Positions 26,347-35,406 of a stretch of 64,000 bases of DNA are shown here, piece after piece. The stretch covers positions 1 through 64,000 of the forward strand of contig DLRK01000102.1 of assembly GCA_002501065.1 (NCBI GenBank), given 5' to 3'. The DNA comes from Akkermansiaceae bacterium UBA7890. Its GTDB lineage: Bacteria; Verrucomicrobiota; Verrucomicrobiia; Verrucomicrobiales; Akkermansiaceae. Numbering within the stretch: position 1 is the first letter of the stretch; each line of letters opens with the position of its first letter. Position numbers and translations under genes: made by a program. The notes beneath the pieces are model-generated. The model worked only from the letters and a program-made list of their open reading frames with translations. It made no database searches and was not told where the DNA came from.

Positions 26347-26778
26347 ATGGAATACCTTTACGCGACTCCCTGGACCGACCTGCTTGTGCTTCTCGTTCTG
26401 ATGTTCCTCTTTGCCCGGCATGAGGCGGATTGGGAGCCCACTACTGCACGCTCCGGCGTCTACTTCTACTACCTCAATCCGAAGGCAGTCATCATCTTCT
26501 GGCCGCAGTTTGTCCTCTGTCGTATCCTGGTCAGCTCTGACCTTCTTCATGGAGCCCTGGTCCTGCTTCTCTTCTTTCTTCCCCTCGCTCCCCTTCTCCA
26601 CCGGTTTTTCTATGTTCCGTGGCGAAAGGCGTTTCTGATCGCAAGCTGCTTCCTGGTTTACATGACCGTCATCACGGTACTGATTCACAAGGAGCGTGTA
26701 GCGGAAGAAGCGACCTCTCCGATCGACCTTGAAGAGGTGCTGGGTCGTTCCCGGGACAACCCTGCCCCCTCTCCCTGA
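26347..26778 (+). CDS. Small multi-pass membrane protein
   Basis: 143 residues, ATG at 26347. Four hydrophobic stretches at about 8-23, 43-62, 66-85 and 95-113 suggest an inner-membrane protein with a short charged cytosolic tail (KERVAEEATSPIDLEEVL). No family recognised. Located 102 bases after an exported protein and 51 before a secreted lectin-like protein on the same strand. Confidence 0.65.
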   Translation: MEYLYATPWTDLLVLLVLMFLFARHEADWEPTTARSGVYFYYLNPKAVIIFWPQFVLCRILVSSDLLHGALVLLLFFLPLAPLLHRFFYVPWRKAFLIASCFLVYMTVITVLIHKERVAEEATSPIDLEEVLGRSRDNPAPSP

Positions 26779-26829
26779 AATACGGGATGGAACCTTGTTC
26801 GGCGCCGGGTTGGCGTTACGATTGGGTTG

Positions 26830-27456
26830 ATGAAAATTCTTGTCGTTCTCTGTGCCTGCAATTTGGCTCTCCCCTCCCTCACTGGTTCACCCTATCCGGG
26901 TTGGAGATGGGTGCGGGAGGACCCCAAGGGGCACCGGATGCGTGACGGAGTGCTCGAGCTACGGGCCCAGAAGGCTCGGATCTGGAGCGGTACGGGGGCC
27001 CGGAACATCCTGGTCGAGAAAAGTGCGACGGAGGGCAGGACCGCCAGCGTGCTGGTGAGCCATGTCGAACCAGAGACCAAGTACGAGCAGGGCGGACTGC
27101 TGGTCTACCGCGATGACGATCACTTCGTGAAATACATCAATGAGTTCATCGAGGGAGACTACTATGTCGTCCTGGCGCGGGAGGTCGGCGGGAAAGGACA
27201 GGTGTTTGCCAAGATCAAGGTGGAGGGAAAATCGACTGGTCTGCGGTTGAAGGTCGAGGGGAACAAGGTCGTGGCCAGCTACGCCATGGGAGGAGGCGCC
27301 CGGTTCAAGGTTGCCGGCCAATGCGGTTTGCCCGGTGCCGGTCAGAGCCACTTTGCCCTCTTTACCCAGGACGGCTCCGATGAGAAAGTGCGCTGGATCC
27401 GTTTCAGTAATCTCAAGATCACCGGTCAGAGTGGGACGGGCGGCAGGTCGAACTAG
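26830..27456 (+). CDS. Exported concanavalin-like (DUF1349-like) protein
   Basis: 208 residues from the ATG at 26830. Signal peptide about 1-20 (KILVVLCACNLALPSLTG). The mature protein resembles DUF1349, a jelly-roll domain related to the C-terminal domain of beta-xylosidases: GWRWVREDPKGHRMRDGVLEL, then the family core YEQGGLLVYRDDDHFVKYINEF, and a closing strand VRWIRFSNLKI. This fold usually binds carbohydrate. It stands alone rather than fused to a hydrolase. Substrate unknown. Confidence 0.75.
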   Translation: MKILVVLCACNLALPSLTGSPYPGWRWVREDPKGHRMRDGVLELRAQKARIWSGTGARNILVEKSATEGRTASVLVSHVEPETKYEQGGLLVYRDDDHFVKYINEFIEGDYYVVLAREVGGKGQVFAKIKVEGKSTGLRLKVEGNKVVASYAMGGGARFKVAGQCGLPGAGQSHFALFTQDGSDEKVRWIRFSNLKITGQSGTGGRSN

Positions 27457-27504
27457 CTTTCCTGCCTGTGACCCTGACCCGGTTCTTCCCCCAAGTCGTC
27501 GATC

Positions 27505-28605
27505 CTACTCTTCAGGAGAACCTTCTCCCTTCCCTTCGAGTTCCGGGGGTTCTTCGTGGCCACGGACTTCTTCGTGCACCTTGAGGAGATCAAATCCCTT
27601 CAACGCTCCCGGCGCATTGAAGGGCTTCATCTCGGGTTCTTCGAAGGCCTCGATCCGGCGGTCATGGAACGGTTCGATGGCATCGCCACCGAATTCCTCC
27701 GGGAGCTTCCAGCGAAAGGTTCTCTTCTCCCCGTCCACCGAAACGAGATACAGGGTTCCAATTTCGTTGGGAGCCCGCAGCACCTGGGAGTCATCCGCAA
27801 TCGGGTTAACCGTTTGATCTATCACCAGAGAAACAAAATAGACCACCTCATCTGCCACGCACCAGATATGATGCCTCATGGTCCTGACCTGTTCCCCGGG
27901 CACAACTTCTCCCTCGTCATCATATTTCGGATCGATGATGAAAGAAGAGGAGGTGTGGTCTTCACGGTTAATGTGCCACGACCTGTGCTGCGCTTCCTCG
28001 TTCACGTGTTCCCAGCGCCCGACCAACTGCTTCTCACGATCATTGAGGGGCTTATCCAGCAGACCCTTGAAATCTGCCAGGGTCCGCGGCACCTCTCCGT
28101 AGGAGGAAAAAATTCTCGTGATCGTTCCCTTGAGGACCTCCTCAGCGCCCACGTCGAGTTGAGCCTCCCCACCCTCCTCCGGCAGGCCCCCGGAGAATTC
28201 AAGGACTCCAAGAACCTCGTGCTTCACAAACTTGAGGATCACCAGCGCCCCCCCCACCCGGTAGGTCCCGTTCTTCAGGGGATTGTCGTCATAGATCGTC
28301 AATGCACCGTCCTCCCCGACAGAAACCCTCTCCTCCTGATCCACGCTCAATTTCCCGTCTTCCCGGAACACGAGTCGCACCTTGCCTTTAAATACCCCTT
28401 CTTCCTCAAATAACAGGTCCACCATCTTTCCCGGCAGGAAGGCCTGAAGGCCTGTGCCCTCCCCGGGTTCCTCCGCCTTGGGATTGGTTCCCTCTGCCTT
28501 GCTGCCCGGTTCCTGGTCTTCCTTCCCTCCCCCGCATCCCGGCAGGAGGCAGACGAGAATCCCCGCCAGCAGGAACTGGAGAATGCCTGGAGGTCCGAAT
28601 TTCAT
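27505..28605 (-). CDS. Lipoprotein of unknown function
   Basis: 366 residues from the ATG at 28605 (a GTG three bases upstream is possible). Lipobox LLPGC near residue 24 gives a lipid anchor, followed by a Gly/Glu/Lys-rich disordered linker. Residues about 55-150 form a beta-rich module (KVRLVFREDGKLSVDQEE...LTIYDDNPLKNGTYRV). Residues about 185-310 hold a second lipocalin-like module (LVGRWEHVN...HHIWCVADEVVYFVSL...TLYLVSVDGEKRTFRWKLPEEF). Repeated lipocalin-like 'GxW' patterns suggest a binding function; no enzyme motif. Convergent with the upstream gene. Confidence 0.72.
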   Translation of the reverse strand: MKFGPPGILQFLLAGILVCLLPGCGGGKEDQEPGSKAEGTNPKAEEPGEGTGLQAFLPGKMVDLLFEEEGVFKGKVRLVFREDGKLSVDQEERVSVGEDGALTIYDDNPLKNGTYRVGGALVILKFVKHEVLGVLEFSGGLPEEGGEAQLDVGAEEVLKGTITRIFSSYGEVPRTLADFKGLLDKPLNDREKQLVGRWEHVNEEAQHRSWHINREDHTSSSFIIDPKYDDEGEVVPGEQVRTMRHHIWCVADEVVYFVSLVIDQTVNPIADDSQVLRAPNEIGTLYLVSVDGEKRTFRWKLPEEFGGDAIEPFHDRRIEAFEEPEMKPFNAPGALKGFDLLKVHEEVRGHEEPPELEGKGEGSPEE

Positions 28606-28831
28606 CACCGCATCTTGGACAAGATCCCCGGCCCTGAACAGGGAACAAGCCGAATTGTTGCCGCCCGACTCAGCGAGGCCCCGGCCATCAGTCCATCAAT
28701 TGCGAGAGCAATTCGTCATGCGATGCCGCCATGTTCGCGCCCGGCCCGATGGAGTTCAACAGGGCACCCTCAAAATCCGGCACCCGCTGGTTGATGCCGG
28801 CTGGAAATCCTCCTATAACAATTTCCCGACC

Positions 28832-30313
28832 ATGAGACGAGCCTGCCCGATTCTATTTTTAGCCATTCTTGCCAGTGCGTTCGCAGGCCCGACTACGGTC
28901 GACGCGGAAAAGCCGAATATCCTCTGGATTGTCGGGGAGAACCTCTGCCTCGACCTGGGGATTTACGGGATGGAGAATGTCGAGACCCCCCATCTCGATG
29001 GCCTGGCGAGAAAGGGACAGCGCTATACCAATGTCTATTCCACCTCGCCGGTTTGCGCCCCGAGTCGCTCAGCCTTCATGGTGGGTATGTATGCCACGAC
29101 CACTGACACCCACCACATGCGCTCGCACCGGGATGATGACTTCCGGCTGCCGGAAGGAGTCAGGCCGATTACACACCGCCTTTCGGATGCCGGCTATATC
29201 ACCGCAAATATCAAGATGATCGGGGAACGCCGGGTGGGGACTGGCAAACTGGACCTCAACTTTGTCAACGAGGGGCCTCTCTACCACACCACCGAGTGGG
29301 CCAGGCTGAAAGGGAATGAGCCGTTCTTTGCCATGATCAACATGGTGGAGAACGAATACGATATTTATGACCGTCAGACCTACAAGCATGACCGGGTTGC
29401 CTGGGACGGTGAGGAGCAGCATCCCAAGGTCGCCACCCCCGGGAACGTCACGCCTCCTCCCTACTATCCCGACCACCCGATCGTACGGGAAGAGTGGTCC
29501 CGCTACCTGAATTCGGTTTCCGGGATGGACATCCGGGTGGGATGGATTCTGGAGCAACTGGAGAAGGACGGATTGGCCGACAACACCATCGTGGTCTTCT
29601 TTGGCGACAACGGCAGGATGGAACCGAGGGGGATTCACTGGTTGTGGGATTCCGGCATCCATGTCCCCATGATTGTCTACTACCCGAAAGGTGTGAGTGC
29701 TCCCGCCCGGCACAAGGTGGGCGGAGTGAATGAGGAGGTCATCAGTCTTATTGATCTGACAGCCACAACCCTTGAGATGGCGGGGATCGCAAAGCCTCTC
29801 GGAATGCAGGGGAGACGCTTCCTGGGTCGCGAAACCGATCCGCCCCGGCGCTATGCCTTCAGTGCCCGGGACCGAATCGATGAGACCGCTCTCAGGATGC
29901 GATCAGTAAGAGGTGAACGTTATCACTACATCCGCAATTACAGCGAGGGAGAGGGCTTTTTCACGCTGAATCGGTACAAGGAAAAATGCTTTCGGATCAA
30001 GCCGGTCATGAGAACCCTCATGGCCGAGGGTAAGCTCAAGGGAGCAGCCCTGCAGTTGATGCAAGCGATGCCCTACGAACTCCTTTACGACACGCAGAAG
30101 GATCCCCACGAAATTGTGAATCTTGCGCGATCGAAGGATCCCGCCCACCGTGCCGCCTTCGTTTCCATGAGTGCTGCCCTTGACACCTGGATGGCCGAAA
30201 CGGGCGATCGCGGGGTCTTTCCCGAACCCAGGGAAATCGTGGCTCCGTTTACCAAGGAGATGCACGATTGGTTTGGAACCCCGGATTGGGCTCTTGAGAA
30301 ACCCGTGAAGTAA
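28832..30313 (+). CDS. Exported type I sulfatase
   Basis: 493 residues from the ATG at 28832, which starts a good signal peptide (MRRACPILFLAILASAFAGP). Sulfatases cleave sulfate esters using formylglycine made from the Cys of C-x-P-x-R; here C75-A-P-S-R with the downstream GMYATTT helix. The metal-binding positions look altered: the usual Asp pair after the first strand reads E36-N37 (ILWIVGENL). A later FFGDNGR supplies the conserved D-N pair. Sulfatases with E-D or E-N at the first site occur in heparan N-sulfatase-like subfamilies, so activity is still likely. Probably acts on algal or animal sulfated glycans; the exact substrate is not deducible. Confidence 0.88.
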   Translation: MRRACPILFLAILASAFAGPTTVDAEKPNILWIVGENLCLDLGIYGMENVETPHLDGLARKGQRYTNVYSTSPVCAPSRSAFMVGMYATTTDTHHMRSHRDDDFRLPEGVRPITHRLSDAGYITANIKMIGERRVGTGKLDLNFVNEGPLYHTTEWARLKGNEPFFAMINMVENEYDIYDRQTYKHDRVAWDGEEQHPKVATPGNVTPPPYYPDHPIVREEWSRYLNSVSGMDIRVGWILEQLEKDGLADNTIVVFFGDNGRMEPRGIHWLWDSGIHVPMIVYYPKGVSAPARHKVGGVNEEVISLIDLTATTLEMAGIAKPLGMQGRRFLGRETDPPRRYAFSARDRIDETALRMRSVRGERYHYIRNYSEGEGFFTLNRYKEKCFRIKPVMRTLMAEGKLKGAALQLMQAMPYELLYDTQKDPHEIVNLARSKDPAHRAAFVSMSAALDTWMAETGDRGVFPEPREIVAPFTKEMHDWFGTPDWALEKPVK

Positions 30314-30449
30314 GGGAATTGCCGGGCTCCACAACGGCGGGTTCCCGAAAAAAACAGACCCTCCATCAACCACCCGACTTCGGGGAGGAAAGAGGAGATT
30401 GCCCGAGCCGGGTTCCAGATGGCAACATCGCTCTGGAACGGAGACCTTG

Positions 30450-33400
30450 ATGAAATCAGCTGGCTTTCTCACATGCATCTCGTTGATCGGAACCGGCGCG
30501 ATATCCGCGCAACAGGACGAAGCGCTGAAGAGTTTTACGGTGACTGAGGGGTTGCAGGCCGCTCTGTGGGCCGGGACCGACATGATTCACAGCCCGGTGG
30601 CCATGGACGTGGACAGTCGTGGGCGCGTGTGGGTGACTGAAGACCTGCAGCACTCCGGCAAGGCGAATGTGCCGCACGCACGCATCAAGATTCTCGCGGA
30701 CACTGACAACGACGGTCGGGCCGATTCAGTGAAGCTCTTTGGTCCGACCTACAGATCGAAACCGATGGGGATCAGCGTTTTCGATAATGTCATCGTCGTG
30801 TCGATGGCCCCGAACATTCATGTCTACACCGATGTCAATCGTGACGATATATTTGATCCGGAGGTTGATCGGGAAGTGATCATCGCCAAGGGGTTTCACG
30901 GCAGAAACCATGACCACGCCCTGCACGCCGTGGTCCCTGGGCCGAGCGGAAAATGGTACGTGAACCATGGCAATACCGGGGCGGATGTAACAATGGCGGA
31001 CGGACGCCGGATCCACGCCAGTTCCTACTACAGTCAGAATCCGGCCAGCATTGGCAGGACCAGCCATGACGGACGCCTCTACGTGGGGGGCTTCGGGATT
31101 CGGATGGATCCAAACGGACATAATGCCGAGGTGATCTTCCAGAATGCGCGCAACCCACACGCCATGCTGGTGACCTCCTTCGGCGATCTTCTGCAATCAG
31201 ACAATGACGATCCGGCTCATGCCCGCGCGGCCTGGGTGATGGAGTATTCCAATTTCGGATATGCCTGCCTGGAGGATGGGAATCGCTCATGGGAAGACTC
31301 CGCCAAGAGTTGGGAAAGAAAACTGGTGACCCAGGAGATCGTGAAGAATGCCTATGAACGGCACAACAAGTCCTCGCTGCGCCGGGACGAGGGGCACTGG
31401 CGCGAACATTTCCCCGGGGTGACGCCACCCGGTCATCTCTGGGGACCGGGAGCGCCTACCGGCGACTATTTCATCGAAGGCGATGAACTGGGAGCGTTCT
31501 TTCGAGGCAGCTATCTCGTCTGCGAAACGGTCCACCGGGCCCTCTTCCGCTTCCGCCCCAGGTTGAAGGATGCGCAAGTGGAGCTCACTGATCTCGACCG
31601 GATCTTTTTTGCGGCCGATCGCCAGTCCGCCAACCGATCAGCCTCGGGTTTCCTTCCGACGGACGTCGTGGCGAGCACGGACGGATCGCTCTTTGTCAGC
31701 GACTGGAATTCGCACGTCAATGGCCGTGGCTCCGGCAATCCCGAAGGGGCGATTTTCCGTCTGCACCGAACCGATGAGAAGCGCGTGCACCCCCCGGAGA
31801 TCGACTTTGCCTCTCAAGAAGGTCTGCTCACCGCCCTGAAGAGCCCGGCCCCCGGCGTCCGCTGGGTCGCGCAGGACAAACTGAAAGCCACGCCGGGGGC
31901 CACCGACGCCCTGCTGGGTTTCATCAAGGCCAATACCGCCAATCCCTACTACTGCGCCCGTGCCGTATTCATCCTTGCCCAAATCAAGGATGCCAGGGGT
32001 CCGAACTACGTGAGGGCACAGCTGGAATCAAAAGATGCGCAGCAACGCATCATCGCCTTTCGGGCCCTGCGCCTGGCCGGCAGGGAGTCGATGCTTCCCA
32101 TCATCCGACGTCTGGCGGACGATCCCTCCCCGGCGGTACGGCGTGAGGTCCTTCATGCCCTGCGCAACACCGGACTCGACAAGGCTCTTGAACCCCTGGA
32201 AAAGCTCATCATCGGTTATGATGGCAGGAATCGCTGGTATCTCGAAGCCATCGGCACGGTCTGCGATGGACGCAGCGCGGTGATCTACGAAAAACTGGTC
32301 CGGCCCACCCAACCGGATCCGGAGACCTGGACGAGGCGGGAGAAGAACCTGGCCTGGCGACTGCGCTCGAAACAGGCCTTGTCCGATCTTGAGGAATGCA
32401 TGACGAGGCAGGACACGGGCGTGGAGGAGTTCCGCCGCCTCGCCTATACCTTTGCGCTCTGCTACAGCGAGGAGGAACGAAAGCGTAACGCGGCGGTCAT
32501 GAAGCGTTTCAGCGAACTCCCGGCCTTCCGGGACGAGGAGTTTCAGATGATCATCCGCGAGTTCATGGAGAAGGATATCAACGATCCGCCACCGACCGCG
32601 CTGACTCAGAGTTACACCTTCCCCGGGGATTACGGCAAAAAGTCGAAACTGGCATCGATCGACGAGATCGCGGCGCTGAAACCGGACGTGAGCAATGGCC
32701 AGGTCAAGGCCGCTTCCTGTCTGATCTGCCACCGGATTAACGACGCCGGTATCGCCTTTGGTCCGGAGCTCAGCAGTTGGGGCACGGTGCGGGATGCCAA
32801 GACGGTCATCCGCGCCCTGGTGACACCCGCGGCCGAACTCGCTCACGGCTACGACAAGCCTCTGGTGGTGACCCAGGGCCAGCATCGACTGGAAGGTGTG
32901 TCCAGAGGCTACAGCTGGCATGCCGGTGCGATCCGCGTCAGGACGATTGGCGGCTTGACTCTCAAGGTCCCCCACCGGCGACCACATGCGAAGATCCAGT
33001 ATCTCGAGAACCACTCCTGGATGCCCTCCGCGTCGACCATGGGCCTGTCAAATCAGGATGTGCGCGACATCGCCGAGTATCTCATGGGTGGAGCCACCGG
33101 CAAACCAGCCCCACCCCCGGGGGAGATCAAACCTGCCTTCAGTCGTGGTATCGGGCGGGGCTGGAACGAGCTGACGGAAAAGGACTTTCTCAATGTCAAC
33201 TGCTGGGCGGATACCTGGCGCTGGGAAGGCGGGCATGCCTGGTGCACCGGACGTCCGACCGGTGTGATTCGCTATCGCGAACCCCTGACCAACTTCGAGT
33301 TCTCCTGCATGTGGATGCACCGGAAGAAGGGTGGCAACTCCGGCGTCTTCGTCTGGGCCACCCCGCAATCCATTGTAAATCTGGCGAAAGGCCGGGGTCG

Positions 33401-34079
33401 GCTACCGCATGGCATTGAGGTCCAGGTGCTCGACCTCGGTTACCGCGAGGTCTATGAGGCTCAGTATAAGAAGAAGGGCGACTGGTTCACCAGCCATGGC
33501 GACGTCTTCCCGGTTGGTCCCGTGAAGATGACTCCCTTCCCGCCGGTAGCCCCCAACGGACGGAGGAGCTTTCCTTCCAAAGAAACCACCCTGGGGATCG
33601 ACCGGTGGAATCACTATTATGTGCGCGCCATTGAGGGGGAAGTCCGGCTCTGGGTGAATGGAGAAGAAGTCTCCGGAGGCGACAGGATCAATCCCGCCTC
33701 CGGTTTTCTCTGTCTCGAATCCGAAGGAGCCCCGATTGAGTTCAAGAATATCCGCCTGCGCAGACTCCCCCCGCTGGTGACCGCCCTGCCGGAGGGGTTG
33801 GAGATCCCCGTGCCAGTGATTGAGAATCCGTCTCGCCGCCCTGGGGTGAGCCTGAAGGGACACGCCCTGCTTGGCACCTGGAAATATCTCGGGAGCTACA
33901 CGCGGGAATTCCTTGCGGACGGTCGATGCATCCTGCGCAACGGGGACGAGGTCCTCTGGACGAAAAAGGCGATCGAGAAAACACCTGCTTCCGTCACCCT
34001 CAAAGGTGGCTATCAGCACAGATTGACTGGCGAAGTCCTGGACATTGAGGGCCGTTACAAGGCGACGCGCCGCAAGTGA
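30450..34079 (+). CDS. Exported PVC-type dehydrogenase / HEAT / cytochrome c / DUF1080 fusion
   Basis: 1209 residues from the ATG at 30450 (GGAG ten bases before it). Signal peptide 1-21 (ends TGAISA). Residues about 30-430 form a glucose/sorbosone dehydrogenase-like beta-propeller of the PVC 'membrane-bound dehydrogenase' type (VAMDVDSRGRVWVTEDLQ, KILADTDNDGRADSVKLF). About 460-650 are HEAT-like helical repeats. A single covalent heme site, CLICH, lies at 757-761. About 897-1110 is a DUF1080/concanavalin-like domain (RGWNELTEKDF...GNSGVFVW...GIEVQVLD). A lipocalin-like tail of about 95 residues closes it. The layout suggests periplasmic sugar or alcohol oxidation with electrons passed to the heme. 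Substrate unknown. Confidence 0.85.
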   Translation: MKSAGFLTCISLIGTGAISAQQDEALKSFTVTEGLQAALWAGTDMIHSPVAMDVDSRGRVWVTEDLQHSGKANVPHARIKILADTDNDGRADSVKLFGPTYRSKPMGISVFDNVIVVSMAPNIHVYTDVNRDDIFDPEVDREVIIAKGFHGRNHDHALHAVVPGPSGKWYVNHGNTGADVTMADGRRIHASSYYSQNPASIGRTSHDGRLYVGGFGIRMDPNGHNAEVIFQNARNPHAMLVTSFGDLLQSDNDDPAHARAAWVMEYSNFGYACLEDGNRSWEDSAKSWERKLVTQEIVKNAYERHNKSSLRRDEGHWREHFPGVTPPGHLWGPGAPTGDYFIEGDELGAFFRGSYLVCETVHRALFRFRPRLKDAQVELTDLDRIFFAADRQSANRSASGFLPTDVVASTDGSLFVSDWNSHVNGRGSGNPEGAIFRLHRTDEKRVHPPEIDFASQEGLLTALKSPAPGVRWVAQDKLKATPGATDALLGFIKANTANPYYCARAVFILAQIKDARGPNYVRAQLESKDAQQRIIAFRALRLAGRESMLPIIRRLADDPSPAVRREVLHALRNTGLDKALEPLEKLIIGYDGRNRWYLEAIGTVCDGRSAVIYEKLVRPTQPDPETWTRREKNLAWRLRSKQALSDLEECMTRQDTGVEEFRRLAYTFALCYSEEERKRNAAVMKRFSELPAFRDEEFQMIIREFMEKDINDPPPTALTQSYTFPGDYGKKSKLASIDEIAALKPDVSNGQVKAASCLICHRINDAGIAFGPELSSWGTVRDAKTVIRALVTPAAELAHGYDKPLVVTQGQHRLEGVSRGYSWHAGAIRVRTIGGLTLKVPHRRPHAKIQYLENHSWMPSASTMGLSNQDVRDIAEYLMGGATGKPAPPPGEIKPAFSRGIGRGWNELTEKDFLNVNCWADTWRWEGGHAWCTGRPTGVIRYREPLTNFEFSCMWMHRKKGGNSGVFVWATPQSIVNLAKGRGRLPHGIEVQVLDLGYREVYEAQYKKKGDWFTSHGDVFPVGPVKMTPFPPVAPNGRRSFPSKETTLGIDRWNHYYVRAIEGEVRLWVNGEEVSGGDRINPASGFLCLESEGAPIEFKNIRLRRLPPLVTALPEGLEIPVPVIENPSRRPGVSLKGHALLGTWKYLGSYTREFLADGRCILRNGDEVLWTKKAIEKTPASVTLKGGYQHRLTGEVLDIEGRYKATRRK

Positions 34080-34240
34080 TAGATCCGAGCACAGGATGTC
34101 GATTCCTTGGGCCCGGTTCTCCCGGGAACTGCTTCCCTGGCTGAGTGGTTGTGATCGTCCCTCCCTGTTCAGCGGCGAGGGTTTCAGGAGGGCGGGAGTT
34201 GCTTTCCCCTCCTCCGGCGATGTGCTAATTCAAGGCTGAC

Positions 34241-35227
34241 ATGCAAATCCTCCCCCCCATTCCGAAACTGCCCTCCCTCCTTGCTCAGTCCATGAGAGCG
34301 ACCCGCGCAGCCTCTCTCCTGTTTTTCCTTTTCGCCTCTCCGCTCTACGCGGATTCCGACAAGAGGGAGATCACTCACTCCTTCCTTGGCCTCGGGAAGG
34401 GTGCTCGCACTTCCATCATTGGCGAAGACGGAAAAGTGGCATGGAAAATCGAGCTGCCTGCCAGCGACGGGTGGGTTCTGCCCAATGGCAATGTCCTGCT
34501 GGCCGTCTATCCCTGCAGGGAATATCCCAAGGGCGGGGTTGCCGAAATCGAACGTGCGTCCAACAAGACGGTGTTTTCCTACCAGGGGCAACAGAACGAA
34601 ATCAGCACCGTCCAACTCCTCCCCGATGGCTCCTTCCTCATAGCGGAACTCGGACCCAAGCCACGGGCCCGGACCATCAATCGCAAGGGGGAAGTCCTTC
34701 ACGACATGCTGTTGTCCTGCCAGAAGAAAAACAGCCACATGCAGACCCGCATGTTGCGGCGACTCCCGAATGGGAATTATATCGCCCCTCACCTTCTCGA
34801 TTTCGCAGTCAAGGAATACGATCCCGGGACCGGGAAGGTCCTGAAGACCTTTCCGACCGACGATCGGGGACGGGAGAAACGGGACTGGCCCTTTACCGCC
34901 ATTCGACTGACTGACGGCAACACCCTCATTGGTTGCACCAACGGGAACCGCGTGATCGAGGTGGATGGTGCGGGCAAGATTGTCTGGAAGGTGGATAACG
35001 GGGATATCGGCGAAAAACTCTTCGACGATGCCTGTGGGGTGCAGAGACTCCCCAACGGCAATACGGTGATCACCAGCTACCACGCCACCGGCAACCGGGT
35101 GAAGCTCACCGAGGTGACCCGGGATAAGAAGGTTGTCTGGAGATACAGCGGAGGCAAACACGGCTTCCACCACTTCCAGATCCTCACCACCAATGGGAAG
35201 TCGCTCACGGACAACACCATGAAGTAA
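34241..35227 (+). CDS. Exported beta-propeller protein
   Basis: 328 residues, ATG at 34241 with AAGG five bases before it; an internal ATG at 34292 would give a more compact signal peptide. The signal sequence ends near SPLYA. The mature protein is built of six or seven repeated blades with the PNGN/DG motif: GWVLPNGNVLLAVYP, TVQLLPDGSFLIAEL, RRLPNGNYIAPHLLD, IRLTDGNTLIGCTN, QRLPNGNTVITSYHA. This pattern is found in PQQ-like and arylsulfotransferase-like propellers. No PQQ-binding Glu/Asn/Asp set can be assigned, so a sensor or binding role is as likely as an enzyme. Confidence 0.78.
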   Translation: MQILPPIPKLPSLLAQSMRATRAASLLFFLFASPLYADSDKREITHSFLGLGKGARTSIIGEDGKVAWKIELPASDGWVLPNGNVLLAVYPCREYPKGGVAEIERASNKTVFSYQGQQNEISTVQLLPDGSFLIAELGPKPRARTINRKGEVLHDMLLSCQKKNSHMQTRMLRRLPNGNYIAPHLLDFAVKEYDPGTGKVLKTFPTDDRGREKRDWPFTAIRLTDGNTLIGCTNGNRVIEVDGAGKIVWKVDNGDIGEKLFDDACGVQRLPNGNTVITSYHATGNRVKLTEVTRDKKVVWRYSGGKHGFHHFQILTTNGKSLTDNTMK

Positions 35228-35307
35228 GGCGGCGCGCCTCTGTCTCAGATCCAGCCGCCTGCACCTTGAGTCCGGTGCCAGGGATCACGCAATGTGATCT
35301 CTCCAGA

Positions 35308-35344
35308 AAAAACGCCCGCCCGCATCGCGTGATGCAGGCGGGCA
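35308..35344 (-). terminator. Rho-independent terminator of the YHS-globin gene
   Basis: Arms GCCCGCCCGCATC (35315-35327) and GATGCAGGCGGGC (35332-35344) form a 13-bp stem with one mismatch and a GCGT loop. The A-run at 35308-35313 gives the T-run on the minus strand. It lies between convergent genes and matches termination of the gene ending at 35407. A smaller hairpin, GATCAC/GTGATC, sits beside it at 35284-35300. Confidence 0.75.
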
Positions 35345-35406
35345 AGATCGCCATCCACCTCAACCATCAATGGCTTCGGGTGGAAATCTATTTTTCGGCT
35401 ATCGCC

